Position numbers and translations under genes: made by a program | Shown: positions 50,944 to 60,326 of the stretch, piece after piece | Layout of the letters: every line of letters starts with the position of its first letter | Position numbering within the stretch: position 1 is the first letter of the stretch | NCBI GenBank assembly: GCA_944327625.1 | Contig: CALVHL010000004.1 | Coordinates: forward strand, 1-64,000 | DNA from: an uncultured Clostridia bacterium | GTDB taxonomy: Bacteria > Bacillota > Clostridia > Christensenellales > Borkfalkiaceae | Direction of reading: 5' to 3' | DNA length: 64,000 bases | The notes under the pieces: model-generated | Database searches by the model: none | Seen by the model: only the letters and a program-made list of their open reading frames with translations | What the model was told of the DNA's origin: nothing

Positions 50944-51609
50944 ATGAAAAAACTCAACGCAAGGGCGAAGCTCGGTTCGCTGAAAAGGAAGGGGGTAAAG
51001 ATTGTCGGCAGGGATGTCTTCGTCGACGGCGAAGCCGTGGTAGAGCGCGGTGCGACGCTGTATTCGCCCTGCACGATAGTCGGCAAAAGCCATATATGCG
51101 CGGGGGCGCAGGTGTTGCCCAACACATATATCCGCTCGTCGCATATCGGCGGCGGCACAAGTGTGTCGGCAAGCACGGTTTCGGACAGCCGAATTTGCGG
51201 CGACTGCACGATAGGTCCCTACGCACATATCAGGCAGGATTCATTTATCGGGGAGGGGTGCAGGATAGGCGACTTCGTCGAGATCAAAAATTCGATGCTC
51301 GGCGAAGGTTGCAAGGCGGCGCATTTAAGCTATATCGGCGACGCGAGCGTGGGCAAACGCGTCAACGTCGGCTGCGGCGTAGTGTTCGCGAATTTCGACG
51401 GAAAAGTCAAGCGCGGCACTATCGTCGAGGATAACTGCTTTATCGGCTGCAACTGCAACATAGTCGCCCCCTCGCATATCGGCAGGGGCGCGTATATTGC
51501 GGCGGCTACGACGGTATGCGGCGAAGTTCCGCCCGCCGCGCTGTGCATCGGCAGGGTGCGCCCGAAAATGCTCGAAGGCAGGGGCGCGGGGAGGTATATC
51601 GACGGGTAA
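50944..51609 (+). CDS. Free-standing GlmU acetyltransferase domain (glucosamine-1-phosphate N-acetyltransferase)
   Basis: A 221-residue left-handed beta-helix protein equal to the C-terminal half of GlmU, starting at the linker (KLNARAKLGSLKRKGVKIVG). It has hexapeptide repeats, IGPYAHIRQDSF, IGDFVEIKNS, the catalytic histidine in CKAAHLSYIGDA near residue 124, NFDGKVKRG (NYDG in E. coli) and IVAPSHIGRGAYIAAATTV. It should acetylate GlcN-1-P with acetyl-CoA. The N-terminal uridylyltransferase half is absent, so UDP-GlcNAc formation needs another gene. It overlaps glmM, with glmS after that: a tidy amino-sugar operon. No signal peptide; cytosolic. Confidence 0.88.
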   Translation: MKKLNARAKLGSLKRKGVKIVGRDVFVDGEAVVERGATLYSPCTIVGKSHICAGAQVLPNTYIRSSHIGGGTSVSASTVSDSRICGDCTIGPYAHIRQDSFIGEGCRIGDFVEIKNSMLGEGCKAAHLSYIGDASVGKRVNVGCGVVFANFDGKVKRGTIVEDNCFIGCNCNIVAPSHIGRGAYIAAATTVCGEVPPAALCIGRVRPKMLEGRGAGRYIDG

Positions 51610-52963
51610 ATATTTCGGTACGGACGGGTTCAGGGGCAGGGCGGGCGTGACTATCGACAGCCGTCAGGCGTTTGAAGTCGGGCGCTTTCTCGGCTGGTAT
51701 TTTCTTACCTCGCGCGGCAGGTGCAGGGTGGTTATCGGCAAGGACACCCGCCTGTCGTCCTATACGCTCGAATATGCGCTGGCGGCGGGCATAACCGCGT
51801 CGGGCGGCGATGCGTATATAATGCACGTCACCACCACGCCGTCGATCTCTTTCGTCGCCCGCTGCGACGGCTTCGACTGCGGGGTGATGATTTCGGCAAG
51901 CCATAACCCATACTCTGACAACGGCATAAAGCTCTTAAACTGCCGCGGGGAAAAGATGGAAAGGGGCGTGCTCGAACTAATCGAACAGTACCTCGACGGC
52001 GAGCTCAAAGTCGGCGGCGACAGGCTCAGCCTGCCCTTTGCGAGCGGCGAAAAGATGGGCAGGACGATAGACTACGTCGCGGGCAGAAACCGCTATACGG
52101 GGCATCTCATCGCGCTGTCGGCGAACTCCTACAAGGGGCTTAAAATCGGGCTGGACTGCGCCAACGGCGCGGGGTACAAGATAGCCCGCAACGTGTTCGA
52201 GGCGCTCGGCGCGACGCTCTCCGTAATCGGAGACGCACCCGACGGGCTCAACGTCAACGAGGGCTGCGGCGCAACCGATACCCGCCCGCTCTGTCGGCTG
52301 GTAAAGGAGCGTGGGCTGGACGCGGGCTTTGCCTTCGACGGCGACGCAGACCGCTGTATATGCGTCGACGAACGCGGTCAGGTCATCGACGGCGACGGCA
52401 TAATGTACGCCGCCGCGCTCGCCTTGAAAGACAGGGGCGAACTGCTCGGCAACCGCATAGTCGCCACCGTAATGAGCAACGGCGGGCTGAAAGAGAGCCT
52501 TGCCGAAAGGGGCGTGGAGGTCGTCTCCTGCCCTGTCGGCGACAGCTTCGTCTGTGAGAAGATGGCAGAGTGCGGCGCGGTGCTCGGCGGCGAACAGTCG
52601 GGGCATATCTTATTCGGCAAGTTAGAGAACACGGGCGACGGCATAGTCACCGCGCTCATGCTGTCCGAAATGATGGCGGAAAGGGGCGTCCGCGCCTCCG
52701 AGCTCGTCAGGGGGCTCAAAAGATTGCCGAGAAAACTTACGAGCTTCAAGGTCAGGGATAAAGCCGCGGCGCTCGGCGACGCGGCGGTTGCGGCGGCCGT
52801 CGCCGAGGCGGAGAAGTTGCTCGGCGGGCGGGGCAGGCTGCTCGTCAGGGCGTCCGGCACGGAGAGCCTCATAAGGGTGCTCGCCGAGGGCGCGGGAGAG
52901 CGCGACTGCGCTCTCGCCGTCGAGGTCGTCGGGCGGGCGATAGAGGCGTTCAACGGACAATAG
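51602..52963 (+). CDS. glmM: Phosphoglucosamine mutase, apparent ACG start
   Basis: Interconverts GlcN-6-P and GlcN-1-P. The protein has the phosphoserine loop ISASHNPYSDNGIKLL near residue 98, the Mg2+ loop FDGDADRCI near 243, GGEQSGHILF, and RASGTESLIRVLAEG near the end. The family opens MGKYFGTDG; here the codon in the Met position is ACG (51602), seven bases after GGGGAGG (51588-51594), and no ATG/GTG/TTG exists nearby. The only ordinary start is TTG 51497, which would add 35 unrelated residues read through the GlmU-like gene. So translation probably begins at ACG, coupled to the overlapping upstream stop. 453 residues from there. Confidence 0.9.
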   Translation, partial: TGKYFGTDGFRGRAGVTIDSRQAFEVGRFLGWYFLTSRGRCRVVIGKDTRLSSYTLEYALAAGITASGGDAYIMHVTTTPSISFVARCDGFDCGVMISASHNPYSDNGIKLLNCRGEKMERGVLELIEQYLDGELKVGGDRLSLPFASGEKMGRTIDYVAGRNRYTGHLIALSANSYKGLKIGLDCANGAGYKIARNVFEALGATLSVIGDAPDGLNVNEGCGATDTRPLCRLVKERGLDAGFAFDGDADRCICVDERGQVIDGDGIMYAAALALKDRGELLGNRIVATVMSNGGLKESLAERGVEVVSCPVGDSFVCEKMAECGAVLGGEQSGHILFGKLENTGDGIVTALMLSEMMAERGVRASELVRGLKRLPRKLTSFKVRDKAAALGDAAVAAAVAEAEKLLGGRGRLLVRASGTESLIRVLAEGAGERDCALAVEVVGRAIEAFNGQ

Positions 52964-52971
52964 GAGGGGGT

Positions 52972-54738
52972 ATGTGCGGAATAATCGGCGGAATATCGCT
53001 TAGCGCAAATGCCGCGGCGACGGTCTACGACGGACTGCTGAGGCTGGAATACAGGGGCTACGATTCGGCGGGAATATCCGCCCTCGACGGCGGCGCGATA
53101 ACGACTGTTAAGCGCGGCGGCAGGGTGAGTGCGCTCGGCAAGGACGCGGCGGCGCTTGCGGGCAGGGCGGCGATAGGGCATACGCGCTGGGCGACGCACG
53201 GCGCGCCCTCGGATATAAACGCTCACCCGCACAATTCGGGCGCGTTCTCGCTCGTCCACAACGGCATAATCGAAAACTATGCCGAGCTCAAAGCCGAACT
53301 CGTCGCTCGCGGGTACTCCTTCGCCTCCGAGACGGACAGCGAGGTAATAGTAAAGCTCATCGACGACTGTTTTTCGGGCGATTTTCCCGCCGCAGTCGCG
53401 GCGGCTTTAAGGCGGCTCAAAGGCTCTTTCGCCGTCGCCGTGCTGTACGCGGGGTTCGACGGAGTGATCGTCGCGCGGTATAAGAGCTCGCTCATCGTCA
53501 GCGGTTGTAAAGAGGGGATATTTGCCGCCAGCGACGTGCCCGCCCTGCCTGCGGACGCCGAAAATATTTTCGTGTTGGAGGACGGCGATATCGCCGTAAT
53601 AACGAGCGGCGGTGTGCGCTTTTACGACTTCTATTTAAACCCCGTCGCGCGCGTTCAACGGCACATAGTAAGGGGGGAATACGACTCTGACGCGGGCAAT
53701 TACCCGCATTTCATGCTCAAAGAGATCTGTCAGGATGCCCGCACCGTCGCCGACACCGCCGAGGCGTTTTCGCGCAGCGCCGACCTTGCGGCGATAAGCT
53801 CCGCCGTCGGGGACGCGGAGGAAATAATAATTACGGGCTGCGGCACGGCGTACAACGCGGGGCTAATGGCAAGACGGTATTTCGAGCAGGCGGGCAAACG
53901 CCACGTGCGCATCGAGATTGCCAGCGAACTGCGCTATTACCCTCCCGCCGACTGCTCGCGCGCGCTCGTCATAGCCGTCAGTCAGAGCGGGGAGACCGCC
54001 GACACGGTCGAAGCGGTGCGCCTTCTGAAAGCGCGCGGGGCGACGATAATCGCCGTCACCAACTGCGGCTATTCGGCGATAACCCGCACGGCGGACATTG
54101 TCGTTCCCGTCTGCGCGGGCGCGGAAATCTGCGTCGCCGCCACCAAGAGCTATCTCGGTCAGCTTGTCGCCCTGCGCCTCATCTCCCGCGCCCGAAGCGC
54201 CCTCGCGGAGGCGGAGGAGCTTGTTGCCGTCGCCCGCAAAATGCCCGAAGTGCTCGCCTGCGACGAGATGAGCTCGCTCTTTGCCGACGAGTGCGCGCAG
54301 AGCTCCGCCGTCTTTTTCCTCGGCAGGGGCGCGGACTACGACGCGGCGGTCGAGGCCTCGCTCAAACTCAAAGAGGTGTCGTATATTTTCAGCGACGCCT
54401 ATCCCGCGGGCGAACTCAAACACGGCACGCTCGCGCTCGTCGACGAAAGTACGCTGTCGGTATTCGTTATCTGTCAGCCGCTTACGGCGGAAAAGTGCAT
54501 AAACGCCGTGCACGAGGTGCTCTGCCGCGGCGGTCGGGTGGCGGTGATAACCGACGATGACGCGCTCGCCGCCCAGCTCGTCGGCATACCCGTCTGGAAA
54601 CTGCCCGCCGTAAATAGCGAGCTCTCGCCCCTGCTCGCGGCGGTCGCCCTGCAACTTACGGCGTACAAGGCGGCGGTGCTTCTGGAAAGAAACCCCGACA
54701 AACCCCGCAACCTCGCCAAGAGCGTTACGGTCGAATGA
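52972..54738 (+). CDS. glmS: Glucosamine-6-phosphate synthase (isomerizing)
   Basis: Makes GlcN-6-P from fructose-6-P and glutamine, the committed step of amino-sugar synthesis. The 588-residue protein begins MCGIIGG, with the N-terminal nucleophile Cys2; RLEYRGYDSAGIS, GHTRWATHGAP and NGIIENY complete the glutaminase (1-215). Two SIS sugar-isomerase domains follow (about 260-400 and 430-580: ITGCGTAYNAGLMARRYFEQ, SQSGETADTVEAV), ending in KSVTVE with the conserved terminal region. AGGAGGGGGT precedes ATG 52972, eight bases after glmM. No glmS ribozyme core is visible; the gene is third in its operon. Confidence 0.97.
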   Translation: MCGIIGGISLSANAAATVYDGLLRLEYRGYDSAGISALDGGAITTVKRGGRVSALGKDAAALAGRAAIGHTRWATHGAPSDINAHPHNSGAFSLVHNGIIENYAELKAELVARGYSFASETDSEVIVKLIDDCFSGDFPAAVAAALRRLKGSFAVAVLYAGFDGVIVARYKSSLIVSGCKEGIFAASDVPALPADAENIFVLEDGDIAVITSGGVRFYDFYLNPVARVQRHIVRGEYDSDAGNYPHFMLKEICQDARTVADTAEAFSRSADLAAISSAVGDAEEIIITGCGTAYNAGLMARRYFEQAGKRHVRIEIASELRYYPPADCSRALVIAVSQSGETADTVEAVRLLKARGATIIAVTNCGYSAITRTADIVVPVCAGAEICVAATKSYLGQLVALRLISRARSALAEAEELVAVARKMPEVLACDEMSSLFADECAQSSAVFFLGRGADYDAAVEASLKLKEVSYIFSDAYPAGELKHGTLALVDESTLSVFVICQPLTAEKCINAVHEVLCRGGRVAVITDDDALAAQLVGIPVWKLPAVNSELSPLLAAVALQLTAYKAAVLLERNPDKPRNLAKSVTVE

Positions 54739-54746
54739 TAAAAAAA

Positions 54747-54779
54747 GCTCTTGCGGCGGCCGCCGCAAGAGCCTTTTTT
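54747..54779 (+). terminator. Terminator of the amino-sugar operon
   Basis: GCTCTTGCGGC (54747-54757) pairs perfectly with GCCGCAAGAGC (54762-54772), followed by seven T. Confidence 0.92.
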
Positions 54780-55132
54780 TACTCTGCAAGTACATTAAAC
54801 TTCTGCGCTCACGTCCGATATCGCCGATTTTGTGCCTGAAAAGTACAATAACAAGCAGGGGAAGGGTTATTCGCGGGAAAAATAAGAAAAAATAAATAAA
54901 GGGCAACATAAATGTTACCCTTTAATGCGAGTAGGTTTAAAAATGCCTGGTCGGAAATGCCCGACATCGCAATAGCTATTATATTCATATATACATAAAA
55001 GTCAATACATTTTTTACAACTTTCTGAAAATGAAAATGCGATTTCAAAAAAAATAAGGGGTTATTATGGAACAACAATCAAAGAAATTAGGGAGACTATA
55101 TCCTTATAATATTGTCCTTATAATATTGTCTG
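54780..55132. other. Intergenic stretch with minus-strand terminator
   Basis: AAAGGG-C-AACAT (54898-54909) pairs with ATGTT-A-CCCTTT (54912-54923); on the minus strand a T-rich tract follows, so it can end the phosphatase transcript. At 55101-55128 the 14-mer TCCTTATAATATTG is directly duplicated just past the phosphatase stop. Otherwise AT-rich and empty. Confidence 0.6.
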
Positions 55133-55939
55133 TCAGTTCGGGTACTTCACGTACTTTTTCTTCATTATGTCTATGTCGCGGTCGGTTATGCCCAGCTCCT
55201 TTTTGCAGTACTCGGTGACCGAGCCGTATTTCTCGTCTATTTCGCGTATCGGCAGATATTCGGGCTTGGCTTCCATCATCGCCATGAGGATTTTCCTGAA
55301 CCTGCGCGGCACGGGTACCACCGTCAGCGCGACTTTATTCCAGAAGAACTTGCCCCTCAAAAACTGCTTTGTGGCGACGTAGTCCTGAATTATCGTCTTT
55401 TCGTCCACCCCTAAAAGGCTCTCTATAAGCATTGCCACAACGCCCGCTCTGTCCTTGCCCGCGCTGCAATGCCAGAGAATACAGCCCTCGTTTTCGACGA
55501 TCAGGCGGAGCATTTCGGTAAGCTGCCGCTTTGGTTCTTCCGAAAAGAAGATAGAGCGGTACATCTCGATCATATAGTTGTCCGCATTGCCGAACTCCGA
55601 CTTTATGCGCTTTGACTCTATGACCATGGTCTTTCTCATGCTCTTTTCGCGCGTAATGCCGGGCGTCGCCGTGCAGAGAACGGGCAGGTGGTAATATTCC
55701 GCACCCTCCCACAGCGTGTCGGGCGTCTCGTCGCACTCGGTATAAATGCGCAGGTCGACGACCGTCGTCACGCCGTAATCGCGCAGGGCGTTCAGCGTTT
55801 CTTCGGAAAGTTTATAAAGTTTTCCGCTCCTTATCAGCTTGTTCTTTACTATCGTGCCGCCGTCTGCCGTGGGCATTCCGCCGAGGTCGCGCGTATTCGC
55901 AAGCCCTTTAAGGTTTAATCTTCTGATATGCATACTCAT
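55133..55939 (-). CDS. Tyrosine/dual-specificity protein phosphatase-like
   Basis: A 268-residue cytosolic enzyme with the phosphatase loop HCSAGKDRAGVVAML near residue 160 (Cx5R: Cys and Arg intact) and the family opening LANTRDLGGMPTADGGTIVKNKLIRSGKL, as in LipA/Tep1-type bacterial phosphatases that may act on phosphotyrosine, phosphoserine or phosphoinositides. VVDLRIYTECDETPD supplies the general-acid region. No secretion signal. It stands alone, transcribed toward the glmS terminator. Native substrate unknown. Confidence 0.88.
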   Translation of the reverse strand: MSMHIRRLNLKGLANTRDLGGMPTADGGTIVKNKLIRSGKLYKLSEETLNALRDYGVTTVVDLRIYTECDETPDTLWEGAEYYHLPVLCTATPGITREKSMRKTMVIESKRIKSEFGNADNYMIEMYRSIFFSEEPKRQLTEMLRLIVENEGCILWHCSAGKDRAGVVAMLIESLLGVDEKTIIQDYVATKQFLRGKFFWNKVALTVVPVPRRFRKILMAMMEAKPEYLPIREIDEKYGSVTEYCKKELGITDRDIDIMKKKYVKYPN

Positions 55940-56110
55940 ATTGTATCACTAATAGCTTCTGCCGTCAAGGGGGCGGCAATATACAAATATGGAGGGAAGT
56001 ACTAAAATTTACCGCAAAAAAATCGTGATAAAAATGTTTAACGCCCTTTTTGAGGTTTATATTTATATTGTAAGCAAGTTGAAAAGCAATAAAAACCAAG
56101 GAATTCAGAC

Positions 56111-56692
56111 ATGGCAGAAAAAGAGAAAAAGCAAAAGCGGCAGACGGCCGAGGGGGAACAGCAAGAACCCGAAGCAAGCTTGCCGCAGGATGAAGGCGAA
56201 CTGCCCGAGGCAGAGCCCGAAAAGGCGCCCGAGGAGCAGAAGGAGCCTTCCGAACTTGACAAGGCGCTCGCCGCGGCGGAGGACTATAAGCGCAAATGGT
56301 ATGCGGTCTCTGCCGAATACGACAACTACCGCAAGCGCACGCAGACGGCAACTTCCCAGGCTTACGCCGACGGAAAGACGGAGGCAATTTTAAAGCTTCT
56401 GCCCGTCGCGGACACCTTCGGCTACGCCTACGATGCCGCACCCGACGAAAAGACCAAGGCGGGCATCGACAAGATAGTCAAGAACTTCACAAACATTCTG
56501 CTTTCGCTCGGCGTCGAGGAAATACCGCTCAATGTGGGCGATAAGTTCGACGAAAGCGTGGCGGAAGCCGTATTAAATACGCCCTGCGGCGACGGCGACG
56601 AGCCCAATACCGTCAAGGCAATACTCAAAAAGGGTTACAGACGCGGCGACAAGGTAATACGCTTTGCGCAGGTCTCCGTAACCGTCGAATAA
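56111..56692 (+). CDS. grpE: Nucleotide exchange factor GrpE
   Basis: Releases ADP from DnaK in the Hsp70 cycle. The 193-residue protein has an acidic, low-complexity N terminus (1-50), the long dimerisation helix with YKRKWYAVSAEYDNYRKRTQ, and the beta-wing domain (VGDKFDESVAEAV, VKAILKKGYRRGDKVIRFAQVSV). Order grpE-dnaK-dnaJ is the classic one, but hrcA is not in front. The 170 bases upstream show no CIRCE element (TTAGCACTC-N9-GAGTGCTAA) and no clear consensus promoter, so heat control here differs from the HrcA type or acts elsewhere. Confidence 0.96.
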   Translation: MAEKEKKQKRQTAEGEQQEPEASLPQDEGELPEAEPEKAPEEQKEPSELDKALAAAEDYKRKWYAVSAEYDNYRKRTQTATSQAYADGKTEAILKLLPVADTFGYAYDAAPDEKTKAGIDKIVKNFTNILLSLGVEEIPLNVGDKFDESVAEAVLNTPCGDGDEPNTVKAILKKGYRRGDKVIRFAQVSVTVE

Positions 56693-58522
<1,830 letters not shown>

Positions 58523-58551
58523 TAAGCATAAATCCAAATAATTGCCTGAAT

Positions 58552-58580
58552 TTGCAGCGCACGGCTACCGTGCGCTGCAA
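58552..58580 (+). other. Strong hairpin between dnaK and dnaJ, no T run
   Basis: TTGCAGCGCACGG (58552-58564) pairs perfectly with CCGTGCGCTGCAA (58568-58580) around CTA. ACGGGTATAAAAAG follows, not a U tract, so it is a poor terminator. It may stabilise the dnaK mRNA end or mark a processing site that lowers dnaJ output. Confidence 0.75.
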
Positions 58581-58667
58581 ACGGGTATAAAAAGGCAGTC
58601 ATTCCCCGCATAATATTGCGGCGGAAAGCGCCTGACGACTACCCCAAACGGAGAAGATTAGCTTAAA

Positions 58668-59810
58668 ATGGCAGAAAAGAAGAATTACTACGAAATCCTC
58701 GGCGTGTCCAAGACGGCTACGCAGGACGAAATAAAATCGGCGTACAGAAAGCTCGCCAAGCAATATCACCCCGACTTCCACCCCGGCGACGCCGTCGCGG
58801 CGGAGAAGTTCAAGGAGATAAACGAGGCGAACGAAGTGCTCTCCGACGAAAATAAGCGCAAGCAGTACGACTTCGAGCTCGAACACCCCGGCATGGGAAG
58901 CATGGGCGGCGGTATGGGCGGAATGGGAGGCATGGGCGGCTTCGAGGATATAATTTCCTCGATGTTCGGCGGCTTCGGCGGTTTCGGCAGACAGGGCGGC
59001 GCGCCCCAGCGCTCGCGCGGGGCGGACATCGACCAGACCGTAAGGCTTTCCTTCCTCGACGCCATCAAGGGCTGCTCTAAGGAGATAAGCTATTTCCGCA
59101 ACGAGCCCTGCAAGGCGTGTTCGGGAACGGGCGCAAAGAACGGCACGGCGTTTTCACAGTGTACGCGCTGCGGCGGCAGCGGCAGGGTAAAGTTCCAGCA
59201 GGATACCCTGTTCGGCAGGACCATTCAGGTCGGCGCCTGTCCCGACTGTAACGGCACGGGCAAGAAGATAACCGAGCGCTGCCCCGACTGCAAGGGCGTA
59301 GGCTATACGAGAAAACAGACGACTTTCACCGTCAATATTCCCGCGGGCGTCGACAAGGACAGCTCGCTCCGCAAGCGCGGCTATGGTCAGGCTTCGCCCA
59401 ACGGCGGCGATCCCGGCGACCTCTACGTATATTTCAGGATAGAGCCGCACAAGCTCCTCAGAAGGGAGGACAGGGATCTGTTCGTCACCGTGCCCATCAG
59501 CTATATGACGGCGTGCGCGGGCGGCAAGATTTCCGTTCCCGGCATCGACGACACGCTCGACCTCACCATACCCGCGGGTACGCCCAGCGGCACGCGCTTC
59601 TGTATTAAGGGCAAGGGCGTGAAGACGGTCAACGGCACGGGCAACCTCTACGTCACGGTAGAGATAGACATACCCCAGAAGCTCACGAAAGACCAGATCA
59701 AAAAGCTGTCCTCTTTCGAGGAGACGGTTACGCTCAAATCGTGCGACAGAATGCAGAAGTATTCCTCCGACGTCTCCGCCCTCTACGGAAGAAGCGTCGG
59801 CAAGCAGTAA
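58668..59810 (+). CDS. dnaJ: Chaperone protein DnaJ (Hsp40)
   Basis: Co-chaperone that delivers clients to DnaK and stimulates its ATPase. The 380-residue protein has the J domain ([20 protein letters not shown], with HPD in YHPDFHPGD), a Gly/Phe/Met-rich linker (about 73-110: [19 protein letters not shown]), four CxxCxGxG zinc motifs ([32 protein letters not shown]) and the C-terminal client domains. Gene order and length are canonical. ATG 58668 follows GGAGAAGATTAGCTTAAA. Confidence 0.97.
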   Translation: MAEKKNYYEILGVSKTATQDEIKSAYRKLAKQYHPDFHPGDAVAAEKFKEINEANEVLSDENKRKQYDFELEHPGMGSMGGGMGGMGGMGGFEDIISSMFGGFGGFGRQGGAPQRSRGADIDQTVRLSFLDAIKGCSKEISYFRNEPCKACSGTGAKNGTAFSQCTRCGGSGRVKFQQDTLFGRTIQVGACPDCNGTGKKITERCPDCKGVGYTRKQTTFTVNIPAGVDKDSSLRKRGYGQASPNGGDPGDLYVYFRIEPHKLLRREDRDLFVTVPISYMTACAGGKISVPGIDDTLDLTIPAGTPSGTRFCIKGKGVKTVNGTGNLYVTVEIDIPQKLTKDQIKKLSSFEETVTLKSCDRMQKYSSDVSALYGRSVGKQ

Positions 59811-59850
59811 TAAAACCGCGCAGAAAATTAACGCAATCGCAACATAAATT

Positions 59851-59886
59851 TGCCCGTCCTTTACCGTGAGGACGGGCAGTTTTTTT
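59851..59886 (+). terminator. Terminator of dnaJ
   Basis: TGCCCGTCCT (59851-59860) pairs perfectly with AGGACGGGCA (59869-59878), followed by GTTTTTTT. Confidence 0.92.
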
Positions 59887-59982
59887 ATGATTTTTTTTCG
59901 ACTGATGACTTGCCGAAGAACTTTTCTGCGAAAGATGTGTACGCTTGCAGATATGCGCATATTTACCGCTGAGCAGCCGTTA

Positions 59983-60180
59983 ATTGCGGCATAGTGCGGG
60001 GGCAATTGAATTTTCTGCCTTCGGCGGCGGAATATGTCTGTTATTCACGCAAAAAAGTGCGTTGGTTGAGGCATAGTGCGGGGGCAATTGCATTTTGCCG
60101 ACTTTTAAAAAACCGTGCCTGAAATGCGCGAAAAAGTGCGTTGGTTGCGGCATATTATGCGGTCAATTGCAATTTTTCGG
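59983..60180 (+). repeat. Three spaced copies of the short repeat
   Basis: Cores at 59986 (GCGGCATAGTGCGGGGGCAA), 60068 (GAGGCATAGTGCGGGGGCAA) and 60148 (GCGGCATATTATGCGGTCAA). The last two are preceded by AAAAAGTGCGTTGGTT, and each is followed by TTGNATTTT or TTGCAATTTT. Spacing is about 80 bases. Same family as 12462, 24130, 25541 and 41661. Confidence 0.75.
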
Positions 60181-60270
60181 CATAAGTCGGGGCGAAATAA
60201 AATAAATTGCACGTATCGCGGCTTGCAAAGTTGCGGCGCAGGGAATTGTGGTTATACGATATATAAAAAA

Positions 60271-60302
60271 GGGCGGGGACGAAATTGCTTTCGTCTCCGC
60301 CC
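60271..60302 (-). terminator. Terminator of the hydrogenase operon
   Basis: GGGCGGGGACGAAA (60271-60284) pairs with TTTCGTCTCCGCCC (60289-60302), one G-U pair. On the minus strand it is followed by TTTTTTATAT. It lies 25 bases past the hydA stop. Confidence 0.9.
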
Positions 60303-60326
60303 TCGTTTGCGGCAATGCGCCGCGCG

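Noticed and set aside
52700-52971. glmS ribozyme before glmS
   Set aside because: glmS starts eight bases after glmM, leaving no untranslated space for the ribozyme core.
55940-56110. CIRCE or sigma-A promoter ahead of grpE
   Set aside because: No TTAGCACTC-type inverted repeat and no well-spaced -35/-10 pair that I could defend.
59811-60326. Small genes in the dnaJ-hydA gap
   Set aside because: The frames consist of the short repeats and hairpin arms, with no ribosome sites.
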